Source: Thermoanaerobaculia bacterium (lineage in GTDB: Bacteria > Bacteroidota > Bacteroidia > Chitinophagales > Saprospiraceae). From it: a DNA stretch of 9,610 bases. A program made the position numbers and the translations under genes. Location: positions 1-9,610 of the forward strand of contig JAKLJF010000141.1 in NCBI GenBank assembly GCA_023151335.1. The letters run 5' to 3'. Under the pieces are notes generated by a model that did not search any database, had not been told where the DNA came from, and saw nothing but the letters and a program-made list of their open reading frames with translations. Below, piece after piece: positions 1-6,104 of this stretch (position 1 is the first letter of the stretch; every line of letters starts with the position of its first letter).

Positions 1-786
1 ATCATCGCCGGCGAATGGATGCCGGTCCGGGTTTTTCACAATACGCCGGCCGGATTCGAAGAACGCACCCGCGATTATTTCGACAAACCGTATTCCGGTC
101 TTTGGAACCGCCTGCTGGTGAAGGACATGAACGGCGACGGCGCCCCGGATATCGTGGCCGGCAATTTCGGCCTGAACAGCCAGATGAAAGCCTCTGACGC
201 CGAACCCGCCACGCTCGTGTACAAGGACTTCGACCGCAACGGCTCCATCGATCCCATTTTGTGTTTTTACATTCAGGGTAAAAGTTACCCTTATCTCACC
301 CGCGATGAACTGCTGGATCAGATCACGGCCATGCGCCCGCGGTTCACGAGTTATGAACAGTTTGCCAATGCCGGCCTGTCCGACATATTTACGCCGGAAG
401 AACTGAAAGATGCCGATACGCTGCGCGTGAATTGCCTGGAAACGATTTTTTTCGAAAATAAAGGCGGACGTTTTATAGCAAAACCGCTGCCAATGGAGGC
501 CCAGGTGGCCCCTGTTCAGGTCATTCTGGACCGGGGAAACGGCGTTCAATTGTTTGGGAACCAAAGCGCCGCGCGCCTCCGCCTGGGGCGCATGGACGCA
601 AACTTCGGTATATTGTTGCGGTACGACGCCCTGCAGGGGTTTACGGCTGACCGGGAACCGGGCATCCGGGTCTTCGGCGATGTGCGTTCGGCATTGCCGG
701 TGAAAACGAAGGATGAATTAAGCGATTTGATCATCATCGGCATCAACAACGCCCCCGCGGTTTATTTGTCCACATGGAAAAAATGA
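1..786 (+). CDS. VCBS/FG-GAP repeat protein, C-terminal part (5' end outside window)
   Basis: The frame is open from base 1, reading IIAGEWMPVRVF before the first Met at 19, so this is the 3' part of a longer gene ending at TGA 784-786. The segment DMNGDGAPDIVAGNFGLN is an FG-GAP/VCBS blade with the Asp/Asn-rich calcium-binding loop. DFDRNGSIDPILCFYIQGK is the conserved block that follows it in CRTAC1-like VCBS proteins common in Bacteroidota. Such proteins are secreted or surface-exposed beta-propellers, often lipoproteins; the N-terminus that would show an export signal is not in the window. After QVAPVQVILD the chain is less typical, with no further clear calcium loop. The exact substrate or partner cannot be read from the sequence. 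Family assignment is fairly sure and the function is unknown. Confidence 0.85.
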   Translation: MIAGEWMPVRVFHNTPAGFEERTRDYFDKPYSGLWNRLLVKDMNGDGAPDIVAGNFGLNSQMKASDAEPATLVYKDFDRNGSIDPILCFYIQGKSYPYLTRDELLDQITAMRPRFTSYEQFANAGLSDIFTPEELKDADTLRVNCLETIFFENKGGRFIAKPLPMEAQVAPVQVILDRGNGVQLFGNQSAARLRLGRMDANFGILLRYDALQGFTADREPGIRVFGDVRSALPVKTKDELSDLIIIGINNAPAVYLSTWKK

Positions 787-798
787 AAAATCATTCCA

Positions 799-831
799 TT
801 GCCGAACTTAGCCCGCATCGCCTTACCTTCG
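799..831 (+). promoter_or_regulatory. Bacteroidota-type promoter upstream of coaX
   Basis: TACCTTCG at 824-831 is one mismatch from the Bacteroidota -7 element TAnnTTTG, and a TTG at 799-801 sits 22 bp upstream at the usual -33 position. The predicted transcript start is about 13 bp before the coaX GTG. The upstream gene stops at 786, so the promoter fits neatly in the 65-bp gap. This is inference from consensus match only. Confidence 0.4.
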
Positions 832-851
832 CGCCCTGAATTTTAAAAACG

Positions 852-1595
852 GTGAATCTCGCGCTCGATATTGGCAATACCCGCGTGAAAGCGGGGCTTT
901 TTGACGGCAATCGTTTGGTCGAGCAAGCGAATTGGACAGATTGGACGTTAGAGGAATTGATCTCGTACGGCAACCAGGCCGGGGCCGACTGCGTCATCTT
1001 TTCGTCGGTGGCTGCTCATGATCCGGCAGGTTACCGGCGTCTGGCGGAAACGTTCGCGACGGCAGTGGAACTGACCCATGAAACGCCGCTGCCTTTTCAA
1101 AACAACTACCGTACGCCGGAGACCCTTGGGAAAGACCGGGTGGCCGCGGTAGCGGGAGCGCAGGCCCTGTTTCCGGGGGAAAACTGCCTGGTGGTGGATT
1201 GCGGTACCTGCATCAAATACGATCTGCTGACCGCCGAAGGCGTTTACCACGGCGGAAACATCGCCCCCGGGGCGGCCATGCGGATAAAGGCCATGCACGT
1301 CTTTACCGCCCGTTTGCCGGAAGTTGCAGTGCGGATGCCGGAGGATTTCTGCGGTTCCAGCACCGAAACAGCGCTGCAAAACGGCGCCTTGCGCGGAGCG
1401 GTGCATGAGATCGGAGGATTCGCCCGGCAGTTCGAACAACGCGCCCGGCCCCTGCGCGTGGTGCTGACGGGCGGAGACGCGGCTTTTTTTCAGCCGCACC
1501 TGGCCCTGCCATCACTGACCCTGGAACCGCATTTGACCCTTTTTGGACTCAATCATATTTTACAATTCAATAAAAATCAATTATTTGTCCCATAA
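852..1595 (+). CDS. coaX: Type III pantothenate kinase
   Basis: This 247-residue protein phosphorylates pantothenate with ATP, the first committed step of coenzyme A synthesis in the cytosol. The N-terminal DIGNTRVKAGLFDGN (residues 6-20) is the phosphate-binding loop of the ASKHA fold. TLGKDR (91-96) carries the GxDR aspartate at D95 that acts as catalytic base in this family. VVDCGTCIKYD (114-124) with GGNIAPG (134-140) forms the second nucleotide/pantothenate block, and LTGGDA (205-210) is the adenosine motif. The length is normal for CoaX. Translation starts at GTG 852, since no ATG lies upstream in frame that keeps the N-terminal DIGNT motif at its usual position. The next gene starts 22 bp downstream, so the two are probably cotranscribed. 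Confidence 0.96.
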   Translation: MNLALDIGNTRVKAGLFDGNRLVEQANWTDWTLEELISYGNQAGADCVIFSSVAAHDPAGYRRLAETFATAVELTHETPLPFQNNYRTPETLGKDRVAAVAGAQALFPGENCLVVDCGTCIKYDLLTAEGVYHGGNIAPGAAMRIKAMHVFTARLPEVAVRMPEDFCGSSTETALQNGALRGAVHEIGGFARQFEQRARPLRVVLTGGDAAFFQPHLALPSLTLEPHLTLFGLNHILQFNKNQLFVP

Positions 1596-1617
1596 AATAC
1601 GGTTAAACAACCCTTCG

Positions 1618-2979
1618 ATGAAGTTTCAACTGAGTTTCTTTTTGCTGTTAGTAGCCGGGACCGCAATGGCCCAACCCAAACTGAATTCCCCATACTCCCG
1701 ATATGGTATCGGCGACCCCGTCAACCAGTTTTTCGCGGCGCAGGCGGGCTTTGGCGGCCAGTCGGCAGCTTTTCACGATCCGTTTCACCTCAACCTTGTC
1801 AACCCCGCTTCCTACGCGCATTTGCGCGCCACCACGCTCGAGGTGGGTTTGTTCGCCAAAAACAGCGCCTATCAATCCAGCGAATCCTCGCTGAACAACT
1901 GGAGCGGCAACCTGGCCTACCTGGCCCTCGGCTTTCCGCTGCGCAGCCCTATCAACGAAGTGCTCGACCGCACCAAATCGCCCTGGCAATTCGGCATGGG
2001 CATCGCCCTGACCCCGAATTCGCTGGTAGGCTACAACGTGGAAACCCGCGACACCGTGCCCGGAATGCCGGATCTGGGCGAAGTACAAAACACCTTCGAG
2101 GGCAGCGGCGGCACCTACCGTTTTACCTGGAGCAATGCCGTGAAATACAAACGCACGGCGCTCGGCCTGAACCTCGGCTGGATTTTTGGTAAAAACACCT
2201 TCGAAAACGAAACCCTCTTCGGCGACGGACTCACCTGGGGCGACTCCTTCCCCACCTTCAACAACAACTACCGCGACGATATCCGGCTGAGCGGCTTCAC
2301 CTGGAACCTGGGGCTGCAACACGACCTCGTGCTGCGGTACGCCCAGAACGACAAAGAAACGCCCACACGCTGGATCACTATCGGCGTGACCGGCGAGGGC
2401 AAGCACAACATCAACAGCACCGCCGACCGCATTTTCCTGCGCAGCCGGGGCCGCCTGTCCAACGGCCAATACCAAAACGCCGACACGCTCCTGTTCGAAA
2501 CGGGCGCCCGGTACACCATCACCCTGCCGGCAAGCTTCAGCCTGGGCTTGCAATACGTGATCGCCAACAAACTGCGCATTGGCGCTCAATACCGCTACGA
2601 AGGCTGGTCGGCCTTCAAAAACGAGGCGCGCCCCGAAAACATCCGCTACCGCAACTCCTCCGCGTTTTCGGCAGGCATCGAGTTTATACCCGATTACGCC
2701 TCTTACAATAAATACCTGAAACGGGTGCGCCTGCGTGCCGGCGCTTACTACCGGCAAGACCCCCGCATCATCGACGGCGAAGGCCTCGACGACACCGGCC
2801 TGACGATCGGCCTGGGCTTCCCGCTCGTATTGCCGCGCCAACAAACTTCTTATGTAAATGCAGCCCTTGAAGCCGGCAAACTGGGCGCCGGCTCACCCGT
2901 GGAAGAAACTTATTTCCGGATAACGGTCGGGTTCACGCTGAACGACAACTCGTGGTTTTACAAGCGGCGGTTTGAGTAA
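1618..2979 (+). CDS. FadL/OmpP1-like outer-membrane beta-barrel protein
   Basis: The product is 453 aa with a clear signal peptide (MKFQLSFFLLLVAGTAMA, cleavage after AMA). The mature protein begins QPKLNSPYSRYGIGD, a hallmark of a Bacteroidota outer-membrane family distantly related to FadL/OmpP1 hydrophobic-compound channels. VNPASYAHL near residue 60 and the C-terminal TVGFTLND.WFYKRRFE are also typical. The middle is rich in alternating aromatic/polar stretches consistent with beta strands. I chose ATG 1618 because it begins the signal peptide; an in-frame TTG at 1543 would run inside coaX. It follows coaX by 22 bp, an arrangement I recall in other Bacteroidota. The transported substrate is unknown. 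Its TAA stop (2977-2979) abuts the first palindrome of the array downstream. Confidence 0.85.
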   Translation: MKFQLSFFLLLVAGTAMAQPKLNSPYSRYGIGDPVNQFFAAQAGFGGQSAAFHDPFHLNLVNPASYAHLRATTLEVGLFAKNSAYQSSESSLNNWSGNLAYLALGFPLRSPINEVLDRTKSPWQFGMGIALTPNSLVGYNVETRDTVPGMPDLGEVQNTFEGSGGTYRFTWSNAVKYKRTALGLNLGWIFGKNTFENETLFGDGLTWGDSFPTFNNNYRDDIRLSGFTWNLGLQHDLVLRYAQNDKETPTRWITIGVTGEGKHNINSTADRIFLRSRGRLSNGQYQNADTLLFETGARYTITLPASFSLGLQYVIANKLRIGAQYRYEGWSAFKNEARPENIRYRNSSAFSAGIEFIPDYASYNKYLKRVRLRAGAYYRQDPRIIDGEGLDDTGLTIGLGFPLVLPRQQTSYVNAALEAGKLGAGSPVEETYFRITVGFTLNDNSWFYKRRFE

Positions 2980-2980
2980 C

Positions 2981-3162
2981 GCGAACTGTTAGTTCGCGTA
3001 GTAACGCGAACTGTTAGTTCGCCTGGTAACGCGAACTGTTAGTTCGCGTGGCGTAGTGTTAATACAAAATAACCATTCGCAATACTTTACTTTACGCGAA
3101 CTAGCAGTTCGCATTACTACGCGAACTAGCAGTTCGCATTACCACGCGAACTAACAGTTCGC
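2981..3162. repeat. Array of six REP-like palindromes in two inverted triplets
   Basis: Six 17-bp palindromes with 7-bp stems (GCGAACT / AGTTCGC) and 3-nt loops lie at 2981-2997, 3006-3022, 3031-3047, 3096-3112, 3121-3137 and 3146-3162. Each triplet has an exact 25-bp period, and 48 bp separates the triplets. The loops are GTT, GTT, GTT then AGC, AGC, AAC. Reading the second triplet on the minus strand gives loops GTT, GCT, GCT, so the two triplets are roughly inverted. The 8-bp spacers follow GTRGTAAY when each triplet is read in its own direction. The array lies exactly between two convergent genes and touches both stop codons. No T-tract follows the hairpins, so simple intrinsic terminators are not shown, although bidirectional transcript-end protection is plausible. 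Confidence 0.9.
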
Positions 3163-3163
3163 G

Positions 3164-3967
3164 TTACATCCGGGACAGCAGATAATTCAGATACACCTCA
3201 TCCTGATTATTGATGCCCAGCCGGTTATTGGTCAGGTGCAACAGACTGGGCAGCGCCTGATCGAGTTTGTCGCCGAATTCGGGCAGGATCATTTGGTTGC
3301 CGCGCAGCCAGCGCAGCCATTCGGGTTGGGCGGTGTCGAATTTCCCCTTTTCGAGGGCCATCCATAATTCGGAGATGGCGAGGCGTAATTCCTCGCGTTG
3401 GGGATTGAATTTTTGTTCAAAGTCTTCCTTCAAAATTTGTCGCCAGTCTGCCGGGGGATTGTCCGGCTCCGGCCGAAAAAACAATGCCATCCACTGGTCG
3501 CACAATTGGCCGAAATACCAGGCGCTTTTTTCGCGCGTCCAACCCGCGGCAAAAGCCGTGATCGTATGCAGGCGCAGCGCGTCGTACATGGCATCGCCGT
3601 AGGTGTAGGGCCGGTCGAGCCGGTCGAGCACCACGCGGGTGGAGAGGTGGAAAAATTCCTCGGCCCAGCTCATGGCTTCCGGCCCGCCAAAACGCTCGTT
3701 TTCAGGCAGGTATATCGTTCTTTCATAATCGCCCCGTCCTTCAAAATGTTCGGTACATGCCGGCGTAAGCGTTTCGGCCAGCCAACCGGCTTCGCCCCGC
3801 ATCCGCAGGCGGATATGCGGGCCTTTTTCATCTTCGTACCGGATAAAAAACGCCCGGGCGCCCGCAGTGGGCCAAATGTATTTTTCCAAAAAAGGGCGCA
3901 GCGCGCGGGCCAGAAAGACGTCGGGGGTCTCCAGGGGGTAAATGTGGTAGGAAAGCCAGGTTTGCAT
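3164..3967 (-). CDS. Orphan thiopeptide-type bacteriocin biosynthesis protein (SpaB_C domain)
   Basis: The 267-aa protein from ATG 3967 begins MQTWLSYHIYPLETPDVFLARALRPFL and continues with AFFIRYEDEKGPHIRLRMRG. This is the characteristic start of the SpaB_C / 'thiopeptide-type bacteriocin biosynthesis' domain. The C-terminal SLLHLTNNRLGINNQDEVYLNYLL also matches the family end. In class I lanthipeptide dehydratases this domain eliminates glutamate from glutamylated Ser/Thr. As a split protein it works with a separate glutamylation domain, and relatives catalyse pyridine-ring formation in thiopeptides. No LanB N-terminal domain, cyclase, transporter or precursor peptide is visible in the window. 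The frame stays open to 4096, but that extension runs through the tRNA 5' exon and its promoter, so I reject the upstream start. The specific substrate is unknown. Confidence 0.82.
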   Translation of the reverse strand: MQTWLSYHIYPLETPDVFLARALRPFLEKYIWPTAGARAFFIRYEDEKGPHIRLRMRGEAGWLAETLTPACTEHFEGRGDYERTIYLPENERFGGPEAMSWAEEFFHLSTRVVLDRLDRPYTYGDAMYDALRLHTITAFAAGWTREKSAWYFGQLCDQWMALFFRPEPDNPPADWRQILKEDFEQKFNPQREELRLAISELWMALEKGKFDTAQPEWLRWLRGNQMILPEFGDKLDQALPSLLHLTNNRLGINNQDEVYLNYLLSRM

Positions 3968-3973
3968 AGGCGG

Positions 3974-3981
3974 CAAAGGTC
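3974..3981 (-). promoter_or_regulatory. Possible -7 element for the SpaB_C-domain gene
   Basis: On the minus strand GACCTTTG (positions 3981-3974) is one mismatch from TAnnTTTG. It lies only 6 nt before the ATG at 3967, which would give an almost leaderless transcript. No good -33 TTTG was found at the expected distance, so this is weak. Confidence 0.25.
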
Positions 3982-4008
3982 TTTCTTTTTGAAAATATTC
4001 CGAATTAA

Positions 4009-4041
4009 TTTGGAAATAAGGGTTGTTTGTTCGTACCTTTG
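4009..4041 (+). promoter_or_regulatory. Promoter of the initiator tRNA gene
   Basis: TTTG at 4009-4012 and TACCTTTG at 4034-4041 are full matches to the Bacteroidota -33 and -7 (TAnnTTTG) elements, separated by 21 bp. The predicted transcript start is around 4048, a few bases before the tRNA 5' end at 4055. Placement and consensus agree well. Confidence 0.7.
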
Positions 4042-4115
4042 CAGCCGCTAAAATCGCGGAGTGGAGCAGTTGGTAGCTCGTCGGGCTCAAGTTCACTCAA
4101 TAGTTCTTTGATAGG

Positions 4116-4547
4116 ATGGATACGAAGTTAAAAGGAGATATCGCTGAACAATCGGTTATCCTTCTTGCCTTGAAAAAAGGTTGGGGAGTGTCAAAACCAA
4201 TTGGCGATCGACTTCCTTATGATTTGATTTTGGACATAAACGGTAAACTCGTGAAAATTCAGGTCAAATCAGCGTGGTTTGATGTATCAAAGTAAAATTA
4301 TGTTGTTGACAATCGTAGGACCAAAACAAATCGTCGTCAGATGGTTCGGAGTTCCTACGAAATAAGCGATTTTGATTTTGCAGTAGTACATATCCCGGAC
4401 TTGGAAGTTTTTTACGTATTTCCTTGCGAAGTATTCATTAATTACGGTTCCGAAATTCACTTAGTCGAAACCGACAAGCGGCAAAGAAAACCCGGTTCCA
4501 GGGTTTACCGCGGCGCTTGGGAACTGATTGAGCAATGGGCGGCATAA
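4116..4547 (+). pseudogene. Intron-encoded PD-(D/E)XK homing endonuclease (I-Ssp6803I-like), interrupted by an in-frame TAA
   Basis: From ATG 4116 the frame reads MDTKLKGDIAEQSVILLALK and then PYDLILDINGKLVKIQVKSA. E11, D36 and Q49-x-K51 form the PD-(D/E)XK active site in its QxK variant, as in I-Ssp6803I. At codon 60 (4293-4295) a TAA stops translation after WFDVSK. The same frame resumes at once with NYVVDNRRTKTNRRQMVRSS and VFYVFPCEVFINYGSEIHLV, ending EQWAA at TAA 4545-4547, for a full family-like length of about 143 codons. No other damage is seen, so the lesion looks recent. The enzyme would cut intronless tRNA-fMet genes to spread the intron. The last codons overlap the probable guide sequence and the P2 hairpin. 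Sequencing error or readthrough cannot be excluded. Confidence 0.88.
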
Positions 4548-4743
4548 TCGGAAACGATTATGTGTTTATCCCTTAAATTCGGTGAAGCCTCTAAGGATGG
4601 TAACACCGAGCCGAGTCCCGGTTAAAATCGGGACAGGTGTAGAGACTGGTAATGGGACACCCTAACGTAAAGTCGAGGGTGAAGGTACAGTCCAGACCAC
4701 CAAATCCCGAGTACTCGGGAGCAACGAAAGTTGTAGTGGTAAG
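4541..4743 (+). ncRNA. Group I ribozyme core (P2 to P9.2)
   Basis: Visible helices are: P2 ATAATCG-GAAA-CGATTAT (4544-4561); P4 TTCGGTG 4578-4584 with CACCGAG 4604-4610; P5 between them; P6 GTCCCG 4615-4620 with CGGGAC 4629-4634; P7 GACT 4644-4647 with AGTC 4689-4692; P8 ACCCT 4659-4663 with AGGGT 4676-4680; P9 ACCAC 4696-4700 with GTGGT 4736-4740; P9.1 4705-4720; and P9.2 CAAC-GAAA-GTTG 4722-4733. P3 probably joins 4562-4572 with 4654-4660. The stretches around GGTGTAGAGACT, CCCTAACGTAAAG and ACAGTCC match the R, P8 and S elements of the Anabaena tRNA-Leu intron as I remember it. A 3-bp P1 may form between exon GCU (4085-4087) and GGC (4541-4543), with the required U-G pair. That would place the endonuclease frame in the P1 loop. 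Confidence 0.88.
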
Positions 4744-4799
4744 CATAACCCGAAGGTCGTAGGTTCAAGTCCTGCCTCCGCCACAAAATGCTGATCTAA

Positions 4800-4822
4800 G
4801 TAACTGTAAATCAATCAGTTAC
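4800..4822 (+). terminator. Hairpin after the tRNA, possible terminator
   Basis: GTAACTG (4800-4806) pairs with CAGTTAC (4816-4822) across a 9-nt loop and is followed by the T/C-rich ATTTCTTCC. It begins 16 bp after the mature tRNA end, a fitting place for termination, but the T-tract is weak. Confidence 0.4.
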
Positions 4823-4837
4823 ATTTCTTCCGACACG

Positions 4838-4866
4838 CAGGTCTGCCAAATCATTTGGCAGACCTG
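4838..4866. terminator. 13-bp perfect hairpin between tRNA and integrase
   Basis: CAGGTCTGCCAAA (4838-4850) and TTTGGCAGACCTG (4854-4866) form a perfect 13-bp stem with loop TCA, ending 20 bp before the integrase ATG. ACGC before and GCGT after the stem could extend it around a 3-nt bulge. It could insulate the integrase from the tRNA promoter, hide the integrase ribosome site, or be an arm-type recombinase site. The sequence alone does not decide between these. Confidence 0.5.
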
Positions 4867-4886
4867 TTTGCGTTGGGAGAAAAAAA

Positions 4887-6041
4887 ATGCCTACCAAGAA
4901 AGATCTCTTTCAGCCGGTTATCAAGAAGGGAATGGCCTGGTACATCGAGTATTACATCGATGTGAAGGGCAAACGCCAGCGCGTCCGCCGCAGCCGCACC
5001 AGCAACGGCACTGACCTCAACACCATCACCGATCTGGCCGAACGCGAAATGCTGGCCAAGCAGATGGTCAAAGAAATCTACGTGAACCTTTGCCCGCCGG
5101 TAATCCGTCCGGAGCAAACCCGGTTCCTCGAAGCCCTGGAACTGGCCGTTGAACTCAAGCACAGCAACAAGGCCAAAACCAATAAAACCTTTGCGGAGAC
5201 CGCCCGCTGGCTGGGCGAGTTTTTCCATGCCCGCGGATGGCAAAACCTGCGCTGCGGACAAGTGGAATTCGAGCACATCCAGGCCTACTTCGACTACGCC
5301 ATCGTGAAACTGAAAATCCGGAACAGCACCCACAACACCCGGAAGAACAACCTGCGCTCGCTCTTTTCCGAACTCGTGCAGCGCGGCTACCTGGAAGAAA
5401 ACTTTGTGAAACGCATCCAGGATCGCCCGGAGGCCGACCCCATGCGCCGGCCATTCAGTCAAAAAGAACAACAAGTGCTGGCCCGCTACCTGATGCAGCA
5501 CGACCGGCCGCTCTGGCTGGTGTACCTGCTGCTCGGCTATCTCGCCATCCGGCCCGGCGAAATCCGCGACCTGCGCATCCGGAATATCGACCTAAAAAAA
5601 GGCGTCGTGGTTTTTTCCGGGGATCAGTCCAAAAACCGGCGCAATTCGGTGGTGACCATTCCCGCACAAATCATTCCCCACCTGGCCGCTTTTAACCTGG
5701 ACCAGTATCCCGAAAACTATTACCTCTTCGGCCGCGCCAAAGGCCGCCACAACCGCGACTTTCTGCCCGGACCCGAAAAAGTGGGCGTGAACACCCTGTC
5801 GAACCGCTTCCGGCAAGTGTTGCTACGCCTGCACCGGGAAGGCGCCCTGCAGCACATCAAAGGCCTGTCGCTCTACTCCCTAAAAGACACCCTGGCCCTC
5901 TACCTCCTCGAAAACGGCGTGGACGTGGAAAGCGCCATGCGGCACTTCCGGCACACCAGCCTGGAGATGTTTCAGCGGTATGTGAAGCGCCTGGGTGTGG
6001 TGAATGAAAAGATACGGGATTTGAAGGTGGAATTGCCGTGA
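4887..6041 (+). CDS. Tyrosine recombinase / phage-type integrase
   Basis: The 384-aa protein has an AP2-like N-terminal DNA-binding segment (AWYIEYYIDVKGKRQRVRRS, about 17-36). A SAM-like core-binding domain spans about 75-180 and a C-terminal catalytic domain about 188-370. Catalytic residues are R222 in AIRPGEIRDL, K249 in QSKNRR, H356 in HFRHTS and nucleophile Y365 in FQRYV. The usual HxxR of box II is replaced by Y330-S-L-K333 (LYSLKDT), a variant I recall in Bacteroidota integrases with KHTG/KDTG signatures. GGGAG at 4875-4879 is a good Shine-Dalgarno site 7 nt before ATG 4887. It lies directly downstream of the tRNA in the same direction, the classic layout of an element integrated at a tRNA gene. 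No repeat of the tRNA 3' end was found in the window, so the far boundary is not defined. Confidence 0.9.
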   Translation: MPTKKDLFQPVIKKGMAWYIEYYIDVKGKRQRVRRSRTSNGTDLNTITDLAEREMLAKQMVKEIYVNLCPPVIRPEQTRFLEALELAVELKHSNKAKTNKTFAETARWLGEFFHARGWQNLRCGQVEFEHIQAYFDYAIVKLKIRNSTHNTRKNNLRSLFSELVQRGYLEENFVKRIQDRPEADPMRRPFSQKEQQVLARYLMQHDRPLWLVYLLLGYLAIRPGEIRDLRIRNIDLKKGVVVFSGDQSKNRRNSVVTIPAQIIPHLAAFNLDQYPENYYLFGRAKGRHNRDFLPGPEKVGVNTLSNRFRQVLLRLHREGALQHIKGLSLYSLKDTLALYLLENGVDVESAMRHFRHTSLEMFQRYVKRLGVVNEKIRDLKVELP

Positions 6042-6078
6042 AGGGGGGGAGGGGAATGTGACCTTGGATATTTTGGCT

Positions 6079-6086
6079 TATATTTG
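6079..6086 (+). promoter_or_regulatory. -7 element of the toxin-antitoxin pair
   Basis: TATATTTG matches TAnnTTTG exactly and lies 18 bp before the antitoxin ATG at 6105. No convincing -33 element was found at the usual distance. The gap from the integrase stop (6041) to this box holds only a G-rich run (6042-6054). Confidence 0.45.
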
Positions 6087-6104
6087 TCTCATAAATTGAT
6101 TGAC

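Larger units (their letters stand above)
4088..4743 (+). mobile_element. Group I intron (IC3-like) in tRNA-fMet
   Basis: The 656-nt insertion lies after U33 of the tRNA (last exon base T4087) and ends in G4743, matching the group I rule of a U at the 5' splice site and omega-G at the 3' end. It contains a homing-endonuclease reading frame at 4116-4547 followed by a complete ribozyme core. The sequence is visibly more AT-rich than neighbouring genes, consistent with horizontal transfer. Insertion in tRNA-fMet combined with a PD-(D/E)XK endonuclease is the arrangement known from Synechocystis I-Ssp6803I. Splicing itself is inferred, not shown. Confidence 0.9.
4055..4783 (+). tRNA. Initiator tRNA-fMet(CAU), interrupted by a group I intron
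   Basis: Exon 1 is 4055-4087 and exon 2 is 4744-4783; joined they give a complete 73-nt cloverleaf. Acceptor positions 1-7 (CGCGGAG, 4055-4061) pair with 66-72 (CTCCGCC, 4776-4782), except for a C1xC72 mismatch. The D stem is GAGC/GCTC, the anticodon stem TCGGG/CCCGA with loop CTCATAA, and the T arm GTAGG-TTCAAGT-CCTGC. The 1-72 mismatch, the three consecutive G-C pairs at the base of the anticodon loop, and A11-U24 are classic initiator marks. The anticodon CAU lies wholly in exon 2. The CCA end is not encoded (A73 is followed by CAA). The gene can only be functional if the intron is spliced out. Confidence 0.93.

Noticed and set aside
1543..1617. N-terminal extension of the outer-membrane protein from a TTG inside coaX
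   Set aside because: The signal peptide starts at ATG 1618, and the extension would overlap coaX and bury the signal sequence.
1648..2844. 398-codon open frame on the minus strand
   Set aside because: It is a shadow of the outer-membrane protein gene, with low-complexity V/A/G-rich composition and no recognisable family.
2981..3162. CRISPR array
   Set aside because: The repeats are 17-bp palindromes with 8-bp nearly constant spacers, the array is inverted halfway, and no cas genes are present.
3968..4096. N-terminal extension of the SpaB_C-domain protein
   Set aside because: It is antisense to the tRNA 5' exon and promoter, and the domain begins directly at Met 3967.
4341..4547. Independent 68-aa gene
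   Set aside because: It is the C-terminal half of the intron endonuclease in the same frame after the TAA. A restart there would lack the active site.
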